Of a stretch of 64,000 bases of DNA, positions 24,605 through 32,205 are shown piece by piece. The position numbers were made by a program, and so were the translations under genes. The stretch covers positions 2,542,001 to 2,606,000 of the forward strand of contig OZ246894.1 in NCBI GenBank assembly GCA_965231925.1. The letters run 5' to 3'. Below the pieces are notes generated by a model, which saw only the letters and a program-made list of their open reading frames with translations, ran no database searches and had not been told where the DNA came from. The DNA is from Poriferisodalis sp965231925 (GTDB lineage Bacteria > Actinomycetota > Acidimicrobiia > Acidimicrobiales > Poriferisodalaceae). Numbering within the stretch: position 1 is the stretch's first letter; every line of letters starts with the position of its first letter.

Positions 24605-24671
24605 ACAGGCAGCGACAACTGCAACGGCATGACGGCGAGCACGCCTCGCTATGCCACGAGTTGGCTTGTTA

Positions 24672-24685
24672 CCCCCCCCCCCCCC
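24672..24685 (-). repeat. G14 homopolymer at the surface-protein 5' end (possible phase-variation tract)
   Basis: Fourteen consecutive C on the + strand, i.e. 14 G in the surface-protein sense. With 14 G, the signal-peptide frame has no start codon and meets TGA just upstream of the tract, while the upstream open frame beginning as far as 24872 ends in TAA right after it. With 13 or 16 G the two frames would join. The sequence TTGACC directly before the tract also allows a promoter-spacer role. A homopolymer sequencing error is the main alternative. Confidence 0.7.
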
Positions 24686-24738
24686 AGGTCAATGACAGGG
24701 GCCGAGCGGGGATCACCGCGGGATCGTGTGCCGAAATG

Positions 24739-24774
24739 CCTGCCAAGGACAGTGTCCTCAGTCGCCTTGGCAGG
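24739..24774. repeat. Inverted repeat upstream of the surface-protein gene
   Basis: The perfect 10-bp arms CCTGCCAAGG (24739-24748) and CCTTGGCAGG (24765-24774) flank a 16-nt loop that itself contains AGTGTCCT. It lies about 55 bp upstream of the G14 tract in the 374-bp gap before ilvE, which shows no gene. It could be the terminator of ilvE, which reads toward it, or an operator for the surface protein. Confidence 0.5.
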
Positions 24775-24978
24775 TCGCGCGCTCGCCACCGAGAGCGCTC
24801 CTGCCGCTCGTTCGACGGGCGACGCGCAACTTCACTAAAGATCATCGCAGCATCATACGCTCTGCTCGGCATCTACCGCCAATGGCCGAGGCTGGCGCCA
24901 CGCGCAGGGTGAGATGCACCTCACACCTGAATACACGCGCCTCGTCGAGTCGCTTGAACATCTCGAAGCGCTCATGTC

Positions 24979-26004
24979 TCAGCCTCTCACGGGAGTGCGC
25001 CAGCCGAACGGATCCGGTGCGGCGCCGATCTGGATGTCGACGAGCGCCTGGCGTAGCCGCATCGTGTTGGACCCTGGCTGCCCGTCGCCCACGGTGAGCG
25101 TCTTGCCCTTGTAGAGAATGGTGCCGACGGGCGCCAGCACGGCGGCCGTGCCCGACAGGAACGCCTCTCCTCGCTCGGCCCAGTCGACCAACTCCTCGGG
25201 GTCGATAGATCGCTCCTCCACCTCGTAGCCCAAGGATGCGGCGAGCTCGATCACCGACGCTCGGGTGACACCGTGGAGGAACGACTCGTCGAGATGACGG
25301 GTCACGACCCGCTCGTCATCGACGAGGAAGAAGTTCGATGCCCCGGTCTCGGTGATGTCCCCGCCGGTGGCAAACAGCATCTGGTCGATGGCCTCGTTGC
25401 CAGCCATGGCATCCAACGTGGGCGCTAGCGCCATCGCGTAGTTGCCGCCGCACTTCACCATGCCGAACTGCGGGACAGTTCGGGGAATCTCGGTCTCCAC
25501 CAGCAAGGTCAGGGGACGGACGCCGCCCTTGAAGTAGTCGCCGACCGGGCAATTGACGACATACAGCAACGCGCTGCGAGTCGGGCGGGCTGCTGCGCCG
25601 ATGTCGGGCTCGGTGCCGATCAGCGTCGGGCGGATGTAGAGCGATCCAGGTGGGTCGGGCACCTCGCCTGCATTGGCCTCGACTGCGTCGATGGCCATCT
25701 GATGCAAGACATCGCCCTCGATAGCCGGCAGCCGGAGTCGCTCTGCGCTGGCAACCATGCGGTCCACATGGCGGTCCAACCGAAAGATCGCCAGCGAGCC
25801 GTCGACCTGACGGTGCGCCTTCAGCCCTTCGAAGATGGCACTGCCATAGTGCAGTACGTGGGCCGCGGGGCTGATCGAAAAGTTGCCGAAGGGCTCTGCT
25901 ACGCCGCCATAGACGTACGGTCCGTCATCGGCGCGCGCCGTCGTCATCCAGTCGCAGAAGATGGTCCCGAACGGGACCGTGAACGGGTCGGGCTTCTCGC
26001 TCAC
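24979..26004 (-). CDS. ilvE: Branched-chain-amino-acid aminotransferase
   Basis: 341-aa class IV PLP aminotransferase that interconverts Leu, Ile and Val with their 2-oxo acids using glutamate/2-oxoglutarate. Diagnostic blocks are HVLHYGSAIFEGLKAHR, FRLDRHVDRM, LYIRPTLIG, the catalytic lysine in FGMVKCGGNYA, and the phosphate-binding ETGASNFF and LHGVTRASVIELA. The length and order match the long bacterial IlvE type. It is a single gene divergent from the FadB-like fusion 246 bp away, so no local ilv operon is present. Confidence 0.93.
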   Translation of the reverse strand: MSEKPDPFTVPFGTIFCDWMTTARADDGPYVYGGVAEPFGNFSISPAAHVLHYGSAIFEGLKAHRQVDGSLAIFRLDRHVDRMVASAERLRLPAIEGDVLHQMAIDAVEANAGEVPDPPGSLYIRPTLIGTEPDIGAAARPTRSALLYVVNCPVGDYFKGGVRPLTLLVETEIPRTVPQFGMVKCGGNYAMALAPTLDAMAGNEAIDQMLFATGGDITETGASNFFLVDDERVVTRHLDESFLHGVTRASVIELAASLGYEVEERSIDPEELVDWAERGEAFLSGTAAVLAPVGTILYKGKTLTVGDGQPGSNTMRLRQALVDIQIGAAPDPFGWRTPVRG

Positions 26005-26250
26005 TTTCGCTCCATTCGATGCTGCTCAGGGCCCGTGTGCGCCCAAGACACTGGCAGCGTATCGCCCGACCCCGGCCGCATCGGGGAGAATTTGGCGCCG
26101 AGTCTCCCCGAGGCAGAGCCGTTCGGCGATGCCGCGGCCCGAGCAGCCGGCGTCGGAGCGGGAAGCAAGAGGTTGATCAGTGGGACGATTTGCCCACAGG
26201 CACACGCTCGGCCCGGCCCGCCGGGGCCGCCGTTGCGTACGCTGCGGCCC

Positions 26251-28365
26251 ATGACAACCCAGGACCAGAGCCAGATCACCGAGTCTGTCCGACTCGAGCG
26301 CCGCGATGACGTGGCGCTGCTCATTGTGAACAACCCGCCCGTGAACGCGTTGAGCTACCACGTGCGTCAAGGCATCATCGACGGCATGGCTGCCGCCGAG
26401 GCCAGTGACGCCACGGCCATCGTGGTCATCTGCGACGGGCGCACGTTCATCGCCGGCGCAGACATCACCGAGTTCTCCCAGCCCCCAAAACCGCCGGGAC
26501 TCGTACCCGGTCAGGAGGCCATGGAGAACTGCAGCAAGCCAGTGGTGGCCGCCATCCACGGCACCGCTCTCGGCGGCGGGCTCGAGGTTGCACTGTGTGC
26601 GCATTTCCGCGTCGCCATCAGCTCGGCGCAGTTCGGTCTGCCCGAGGTGAAGCTGGGCCTGCTGCCCGGCGGCGGCGGTACGCAGCGCCTGCCGCGCATC
26701 ACCGGTCCGCAGCGGGCACTCGAGATCATGGTCAGCGGCAATCCCATCGGTGCCGACGAAGCGCTTGAGTGCGGCCTGATCAACGAGGTCGTGGGCGATT
26801 CGCCGACGGATCTCGAGGCGGGCGCGGTGGCGTTCGCCCGGCGAGCGGTGGCCCAAGGCATGCCCCGACCGCGCATCCGCGACCGCAACGACCACCTCGA
26901 GGGCTTCGGCACCGAGCAGTTTGCCTCCTATCGGGCCTCCATCGCCCGCAGAACGCGAGGCTTCGAAGCACCCGACTGCATCGTCCGCTGCGTCGAAGCC
27001 GCCGTCGAGTCCGGCGCCAGCGGAGACTTCGAGGCGGGCCTCGCTGCCGAGCAGCGAATATTCGGCGAGCTGATGGGCAGCTCGCAGGCCAACGCGCAGC
27101 AGTACTACTTCTTCGCCGAGCGAGCTGCTCAGAAGGTGCCCGACGTGCCGCGGGACACCCCCCAAGTCGACATCGCGCGTGTCGGCATCCTGGGCGCAGG
27201 CACGATGGGCGGCGGCATCGCCATGAACTTCGCCAACATCGGCATCCCCGTCACCCTCGTGGAGCGCGATGAGGCGAGCCTGGAGCGGGGTCTCGGCGTG
27301 GTGCGGCGCAACTACGAGCGCACGGCTGCGCGGGGCGGCATCTCCTCCGATGACGTGCAGACCCGGATGGACCTGCTGCAGGGCTCGACCGACATGGGCG
27401 ATTTCGCCGACTGCGACCTGATGATCGAGGCCGTCTTCGAGAACATGGCGCTGAAGAAGAGCGTGTTCGAACAGCTCGACGCCATCTGCAAGCCAGGTGC
27501 GGTGCTCGCCAGCAACACCTCGGCGCTGGATGTCAACGAGATCGCGTCGGCCACGTCGCGCCCCGAAGACGTCATCGGCATGCACTTCTTCTCCCCCGCC
27601 AATGTCATGCGGATGCTGGAAGTCGTGCGGGGCGACGTCACCTCGCACACCGCGATCGCAACTGCCATGTCGATCGGCAAGCGCATCGGCAAGACGCCGG
27701 TGCTATGCGGTGTCTGTCACGGCTTCATCGGCAACCGGATGCTGTTCATGCGAGGCATCGAGGCCGAGAAGATGCTGCTGGAAGGCGCCACGCCGGCCCA
27801 GATCGACAAGGTCGTGTACGACTTCGGCTTCCCGATGGGCCCGTTCGCCATGAGCGATCTGGCGGGGCTCGATGTCGGCTGGAATGAAGACACCTCGTCG
27901 AGTTCGACCGTGCGCGAAGTGCTGTGCGAGTCGGGCCGGCGAGGCCAGAAGAACGGCCGGGGCTACTACATCTACGACCCCGACACCAGAGCGTCGACCC
28001 CCGACGCTGAGGTCGAGCAGATGATCCGCGACTTCGCCTCCGAGCGGGGGGCGGTGCTGCGAGAGGTCACCGACCAGGAGATCCTCGAACGCTGCCTGTA
28101 CCCGATGGTCAACGAGGGCGCGAAGATCCTCGACGAAGGCATCGCACTGCGAGGCAGCGACGTCGATGTCACGTGGATCAACGGCTACGGCTGGCCCATC
28201 TACACCGGCGGCCCGATGCACTGGGCTGACGAGATCGGGCTGGCCGAGGTGCTGGGCCGCATTCGCCACTACGACGAGACCTTGGGCGGCGACCACTGGA
28301 CGCCGAGCCCGCTGCTGGAACGGCTGGCAGCCGAAGGCGGCTCGCTGGCCCGCCACGAGAACTGA
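26251..28365 (+). CDS. FadB/FadJ-like enoyl-CoA hydratase/3-hydroxyacyl-CoA dehydrogenase
   Basis: 704-aa bifunctional beta-oxidation enzyme. The start at 26251 (MTTQDQSQ) is used; the frame stays open far upstream across ilvE but only as antisense. Residues 1 to about 190 are the crotonase domain: ADITEF binds CoA, GTALGGGLEVALCAHFRVA forms the oxyanion hole, and LPEVKLGLLPGGGGTQRLPR carries the catalytic Glu. Residue 311 begins the NAD-binding half with VGILGAGTMGGGIAMNFA, and the dehydrogenase motif HFFSPANVM follows, then the C-terminal 3HCDH domains. A separate thiolase is not in the window. It should act on short- to medium-chain acyl-CoA. Confidence 0.92.
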   Translation: MTTQDQSQITESVRLERRDDVALLIVNNPPVNALSYHVRQGIIDGMAAAEASDATAIVVICDGRTFIAGADITEFSQPPKPPGLVPGQEAMENCSKPVVAAIHGTALGGGLEVALCAHFRVAISSAQFGLPEVKLGLLPGGGGTQRLPRITGPQRALEIMVSGNPIGADEALECGLINEVVGDSPTDLEAGAVAFARRAVAQGMPRPRIRDRNDHLEGFGTEQFASYRASIARRTRGFEAPDCIVRCVEAAVESGASGDFEAGLAAEQRIFGELMGSSQANAQQYYFFAERAAQKVPDVPRDTPQVDIARVGILGAGTMGGGIAMNFANIGIPVTLVERDEASLERGLGVVRRNYERTAARGGISSDDVQTRMDLLQGSTDMGDFADCDLMIEAVFENMALKKSVFEQLDAICKPGAVLASNTSALDVNEIASATSRPEDVIGMHFFSPANVMRMLEVVRGDVTSHTAIATAMSIGKRIGKTPVLCGVCHGFIGNRMLFMRGIEAEKMLLEGATPAQIDKVVYDFGFPMGPFAMSDLAGLDVGWNEDTSSSSTVREVLCESGRRGQKNGRGYYIYDPDTRASTPDAEVEQMIRDFASERGAVLREVTDQEILERCLYPMVNEGAKILDEGIALRGSDVDVTWINGYGWPIYTGGPMHWADEIGLAEVLGRIRHYDETLGGDHWTPSPLLERLAAEGGSLARHEN

Positions 28366-28580
28366 GCAGCGAGGACTGAGGACGGGAGCTGAACCGATGC
28401 TGACCATCGACCCGCTGCATGCTGCACCGAGGCGCCGGCTACGACGCTGATCGCTGGCGCCGCTACATGCGCCAGACCCGAGTGCAGGGCCAAGGCCCGA
28501 CACTCAACGAATTGGGTGCCAGCGTCACGCCGTGACGCTCTCAGCCAGCCGCGGCGGTGCAACAGCGACATCTCGCACAA
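28366..28580. other. 215-bp gap with only a doubtful small ORF
   Basis: A 38-codon frame at 28419-28535 (MLHRGAGYDADRWRRYMRQ...) has protein-like composition but no ribosome site and no recognisable match. It could be the tail of a deleted gene. Nothing else is visible between the FadB-like gene and the convergent PIN toxin. Confidence 0.4.
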
Positions 28581-28964
28581 TCAGACGCGCTCGACTCGAA
28601 CCGCCGTGGCGTACACGGCCAGCGCACTGATGTCATCGGAGTCGCCGGTGAGCACCGAGCCCCCCGGCTCTGCGCATGCGACTACGAGCGCATCGATCGC
28701 CGAACCGCGGCGGGCACGAGATCTCAACCACGCGGCCCTGCGCGCCACCGCCTCATCGATGTCCGTCACGATGTTGCAGGTCTTCAGCAAGCGGTTCGCG
28801 TTCGCATCTCTTCCGGAGTCACCGCGCAGGCACTCCACGAGCACGGGTGAAGGTACGAGCGGTGGCCAGGCACCATTGGCGATAACCGCCAAACGCAAGA
28901 CTACTGCACCCTGACGGCGGCTGGCGAGGAACGACACGCCACCTGAGTCGAGCACCAAGGCCAC
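28581..28964 (-). CDS. PIN-domain toxin (VapC-like)
   Basis: 127-aa PIN-domain ribonuclease, beginning with GTG at 28964. The acidic residues of the active site are D6 (LVLDSGG), E44 (VLVECLRG), D91 (SAIDALVVA) and D108 or D110 (TGDSDD). The gene follows its antitoxin with a 12-bp gap and has no ribosome site of its own, so it is probably translated by coupling. It belongs to a different PIN subgroup from the one at 21475, so the two toxin systems are not copies of each other. Cleavage of tRNA or rRNA is the usual target of this family and is inferred. Confidence 0.8.
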   Translation of the reverse strand: MALVLDSGGVSFLASRRQGAVVLRLAVIANGAWPPLVPSPVLVECLRGDSGRDANANRLLKTCNIVTDIDEAVARRAAWLRSRARRGSAIDALVVACAEPGGSVLTGDSDDISALAVYATAVRVERV

Positions 28965-28976
28965 GTTGGGCGGGAA

Positions 28977-29231
28977 TCAGCTCGCGGCGGGTTCGGCTCG
29001 ACCAGCGAGCCGCCGGGCTAGCTCTTCCGCCCAGGCGATGGTCTCGGGATCAGGCTCGCCCACTTCGGCGAGAAGCTCCGCCGCATCCGCCTCCGCGGCG
29101 GCAATCAGGTCGCGGCGCCGGATCTCGGCGCGGATGGCCTCCTGCAGCAGTTCCGCGACCGGCAGCTTGTGCTCCTTGACCTCCGCGTACAGCGCCTTCG
29201 GCAGCGACACACGCACCTTCGGCATACCCAT
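28977..29231 (-). CDS. Ribbon-helix-helix-type antitoxin of the VapB/CopG kind
   Basis: 84-aa antitoxin. ATG at 29231 is chosen because GGGAGGT lies 8 nt upstream; a more distal ATG at 29249 would include that ribosome site in the coding region. The N-terminus MGMPKVRVSLPKALYAEVKEH fits a ribbon-helix-helix strand and first helix, and PVAELLQEAIRAEIRRRD the second. The acidic, Ala-rich C-terminus is the likely toxin-binding tail. It precedes the PIN toxin in an operon, the usual VapB-VapC order. It should also repress the operon; no clear palindrome is seen upstream. Confidence 0.75.
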   Translation of the reverse strand: MGMPKVRVSLPKALYAEVKEHKLPVAELLQEAIRAEIRRRDLIAAAEADAAELLAEVGEPDPETIAWAEELARRLAGRAEPAAS

Positions 29232-29319
29232 AGTCTCGCACCTCCCCATCGGCGTCCGATCTTCGCACTCTCACCGACGGAACCGGAAACGATTTTCCTG
29301 CGCGTCACGGCGCGAGGCG

Positions 29320-30456
29320 TCAGCCGGCTGCCGCAGCGATCGTTGATTCGGGCACGCCGGCGGCCTTGGCGCCACTGCAGATGCTCTCCCACGTCTCGGC
29401 GGGCAGCGTGATGCCGTTGGCCATGCGGTGCTGGCGACGCTCGTGCTCGACATCGCCAGGCAGCTTCACCGCCTGGTCGGGATCGATTGCCGCCGCCTCG
29501 TAGAACCAGTCGAGATAATCCGCCGCGATCCCGTTGTAGCCATCGTCGGTCTCACCGACTGCAGCATCGATCTGGGCCGGGTCGACGTACACCGAGAGCA
29601 TGCCGTTCGCAAAACGAATCCGGCGCGGGCCCGCTGTGCCCGTGCCGGTGAGCGCACCGGCCAGCAGCTCGCACATCACCGAGATGCCCGAGCCCTTGTG
29701 CTCCCCCATGGCCCGCAATGCCCCGGGGCCGTCCATCGAATTGGGCCGCTGGCCTTCTGCGAACGTGTACAGCACCCGCGGGTCGCCGGTGATCTCGCCG
29801 TCGCCTGACACCAGCGCGTTCTCCGGCACGGCCGGACCGCCGTGCAACGCAACCATCGCCTTGCCCTCGGCCACGACGGAGGTCGCAAAGTCGTGGATAA
29901 CGGGCCGGCGGCCGACGACCGGCGCGCCGTATGCACACGGGTTCGTGCCCATACGACGTGCCTTAGCGCCGAAGGGCGCGACCAGCCGGCTATTGGCGAC
30001 GTTCACGAAGTGCACCGAGACGAGCCCCTCAGCGGCAGCCATCTCGGCGTACTCGCCGATCCGACCGAGGTGCCCGGCATTGCGCAGCCCCATGACCGCT
30101 ACGCCCAGCTCCTTGCAGCGCTCGATGCCCAGGGTCACCGCAGCAGGACCGACGGTCTGGCCCATGCCGTATTGACCGTCCACGAGCATCAGCGCACCAG
30201 AGTCGATCAGCACCTTGAGCGCCTGGTCGGCGAGCTGAACGCCATTGGCCAGCAGATCGACATACAACGCTGAGCGGATCACGCCGTGGCTGTCGTGTCC
30301 GGCCAGGTTGGCGCCCACAAGGCTGCGGCCGATTCGCTCGGATTCGGCATCCGAGCACGCAGTGTGACGGAAGATCTCGGCAATGAAGCCGGCCAGGCGT
30401 TCATGGTCGATGACCACGGGCTCGCCGGTGTCGGTCGTCGTCTGCTCTTCGCTCAT
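29320..30456 (-). CDS. Ldh2-family malate/L-lactate dehydrogenase
   Basis: 378-aa NAD(P)-dependent oxidoreductase of the Ldh2/MdhII group, which is unrelated in fold to classical LDH and includes malate, L-lactate, ureidoglycolate and 2,3-diketogulonate reductases. The ATG at 30456 is chosen because the frame upstream is only antisense to the flavoprotein gene. Signature blocks are NLAGHDSHGVIRS with the catalytic His, VGLRNAGHLGRIGEYAE, VNVANSRLVAPFGA and MGTNPCAYGAP, and the C-terminal HKGSGISVMCELLAGAL. The preferred 2-hydroxy acid is not known. It is divergent from a TcuA-like flavoprotein. Confidence 0.88.
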   Translation of the reverse strand: MSEEQTTTDTGEPVVIDHERLAGFIAEIFRHTACSDAESERIGRSLVGANLAGHDSHGVIRSALYVDLLANGVQLADQALKVLIDSGALMLVDGQYGMGQTVGPAAVTLGIERCKELGVAVMGLRNAGHLGRIGEYAEMAAAEGLVSVHFVNVANSRLVAPFGAKARRMGTNPCAYGAPVVGRRPVIHDFATSVVAEGKAMVALHGGPAVPENALVSGDGEITGDPRVLYTFAEGQRPNSMDGPGALRAMGEHKGSGISVMCELLAGALTGTGTAGPRRIRFANGMLSVYVDPAQIDAAVGETDDGYNGIAADYLDWFYEAAAIDPDQAVKLPGDVEHERRQHRMANGITLPAETWESICSGAKAAGVPESTIAAAAG

Positions 30457-30548
30457 CGCGGCAGCGTACGTCGCGCACCGACCGGGTTCCCGCCTGGGCG
30501 CCGTGCGGCACCACAGCGAGGGTGCACATAGAGGAGGCGCCAATAGGT

Positions 30549-30640
30549 GAACCTTCCGGTTGTCGCACCTGTTGTTTCCCGCTCTTGTTCGCTGTCGCTC
30601 ACGGGCCGCTCGGGCCACGGCTTCGCCTATCGGCTCAGCC
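30549..30640 (+). repeat. Conserved leader element, copy 2
   Basis: About 92 bp ending 17 nt before the GTG start of the TcuA-like gene. It aligns with 9151-9236 with one single-base gap near 30595; about three quarters of positions look identical by eye. Substitutions partly preserve pairing, for example GCCC-AC-GGGC in copy 1 becomes GCTC-AC-GGGC here, keeping a G-U pair. Both copies are on the sense strand of the downstream gene. Confidence 0.55.
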
Positions 30641-30657
30641 TCATAGGCTCGCCCGGC

Positions 30658-32178
30658 GTGAATCAGCCTCCGAGCGCGCCGCCGCCTCAGCACTCGCAGC
30701 ATTACGACGTGGTGGTCATCGGAGCGGGCAACGCGGCCATGTGCGCTGCGCTGGCCGCACACGAGGGCGGCGCACGGGTGCTTGTTCTCGAGCGGGCGCC
30801 CGAGGCCGAAACCGGCGGGAACAGCCGCTTCACCGCTGGTGCGATCCGTTTTGCCTACGACGGCGTCGAGGACTTGCGGGCGTTGATGCCCGACCTCACC
30901 GACACCGAGGTCGAGATGACCGACTTTGGCACCTACACCGAAGAGGAGTTCTACGCCGATCTCGGCCGGATCACCGACTACCGGTGCGATCCCGAGCTGG
31001 CAGACACGCTCGTCACACGCAGCAAGGACACCTTGCTGTGGATGGCAAGCCACGGCGTGCGATTCGCACCGATCTGGGGCCGCCAGGCCTTCAAGGTGGA
31101 CGGTCGCTTCACATTCTGGGGTGGCCTCACCGTGGAATCCGTCGGCGGCGGCGAGGGTCTCGTGGAGTCCCTGCGGGCAGCGCTGGCTCGGAACGGCATC
31201 GACTTGTGGCACGAAGCAGCGGGGCGCTCGCTGCTGACCGACGACCGTGGCGCAATCCGGGGTGTGCGCGTGCGTCGCGAGGGCCGCCTCGCCGACGTTG
31301 CCTGCGATGCGGTGGTGCTGGCGGCCGGCGGCTTCCAGGCCAACGCCGAGTGGAGAACCCGTTACCTCGGTCCCGGCTGGGATCTGGCCAAGGTGCGCGG
31401 CACCCGCTTCAACACCGGCGACGGCATCGCCATGGCGCTCGACATCGGCGCCATGCCGTACGGCAACTGGAGCGGCGCCCACGCGGTCGCCTGGGACTAC
31501 AACGCCCCGGAGTTCGGCGACCTCGCTGTCGGCGACGGCTTCCAGAAGCACAGCTACCCGTTCGCAATCGTGCTGAACCAGGATGGCAAGCGTTTCCTGG
31601 ACGAAGGCGCCGACTTCCGCAACTACACCTACGCCCGCTACGGCCGCGAGATCCTGGCCCAGCCCGGTCACTCGGCTTGGCAGGTCTTCGATGCCAACAC
31701 TGATCACCTGCTGCGCGACGAATACCGCATCCGGCAGGTCACCAAGGTCACCGCCGACAGCATCGAAGAGCTCTGCGCTCGCATGGACGACGTGCACACC
31801 GAGGGCGCGCTGGCGACCATCGCCGAATTCAACGCTGCGGTCGACCGCAGCGTCGCGTTCGACCCCAACGTGCTCGACGGCCGCCGCACCTGTGGCCTCA
31901 GCCCCGACAAGACCAACTGGGCGATGCCGATCGAGACGCCACCGTTTGCTGCCTACCGGGTCACGTGCGGGCTGACATTCACCTTCGGCGGTCTTCGCAT
32001 CGACGAGACCGGACGCGTGATGGACACCGATCTGCGACCGATCGAGGGCCTGTATGCGGCAGGCGAGCTGGTCGGCGGCCTGTTCTATGGCAACTACCCC
32101 GGCGGCTCGGGCCTCTCCGCAGGCGCAGTGTTCGGCCGTCTGGCGGGAAGCTCGGCTGCTGCGCACGCGGCCAGTTGA
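30658..32178 (+). CDS. FAD-dependent tricarballylate dehydrogenase/fumarate reductase-like flavoprotein
   Basis: 506-aa FAD enzyme of the succinate dehydrogenase/fumarate reductase flavoprotein superfamily, closest in pattern to TcuA. GTG at 30658 is preferred; an upstream in-frame GTG at 30547 would translate the conserved leader. After a Pro-rich N-terminus comes YDVVVIGAGNAAMCAALAA for ADP binding, then ERAPEAETGGNSRFTAGAIR. The C-terminal GLYAAGELVGGLFYGNYPGGSGLSAGAVFGRLAG closes the FAD site and is highly typical. A GHAVAWDY-like His/Arg region should bind the dicarboxylate. TcuB and TcuC partners are not nearby, so the physiological substrate may differ from tricarballylate. Confidence 0.85.
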   Translation: MNQPPSAPPPQHSQHYDVVVIGAGNAAMCAALAAHEGGARVLVLERAPEAETGGNSRFTAGAIRFAYDGVEDLRALMPDLTDTEVEMTDFGTYTEEEFYADLGRITDYRCDPELADTLVTRSKDTLLWMASHGVRFAPIWGRQAFKVDGRFTFWGGLTVESVGGGEGLVESLRAALARNGIDLWHEAAGRSLLTDDRGAIRGVRVRREGRLADVACDAVVLAAGGFQANAEWRTRYLGPGWDLAKVRGTRFNTGDGIAMALDIGAMPYGNWSGAHAVAWDYNAPEFGDLAVGDGFQKHSYPFAIVLNQDGKRFLDEGADFRNYTYARYGREILAQPGHSAWQVFDANTDHLLRDEYRIRQVTKVTADSIEELCARMDDVHTEGALATIAEFNAAVDRSVAFDPNVLDGRRTCGLSPDKTNWAMPIETPPFAAYRVTCGLTFTFGGLRIDETGRVMDTDLRPIEGLYAAGELVGGLFYGNYPGGSGLSAGAVFGRLAGSSAAAHAAS

Positions 32179-32205
32179 CCCGGCGGGCGGTAGCGTCGAA
32201 TCGCT

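Noticed and set aside
25702..26250. 183 extra codons in frame upstream of the FadB-like gene
   Set aside because: This part is antisense to ilvE and lacks crotonase features; the family N-terminus begins at 26251.
26026..27648. A 540-codon minus-strand open frame opposite the FadB-like gene
   Set aside because: It mirrors the codon pattern of the plus-strand gene, which has clear domains; no family signature is seen in the antisense frame.
30547..30657. N-terminal extension of the TcuA-like protein from GTG 30547
   Set aside because: It would translate the leader element shared with 9151-9236, and the FAD-binding fold begins well after 30658.
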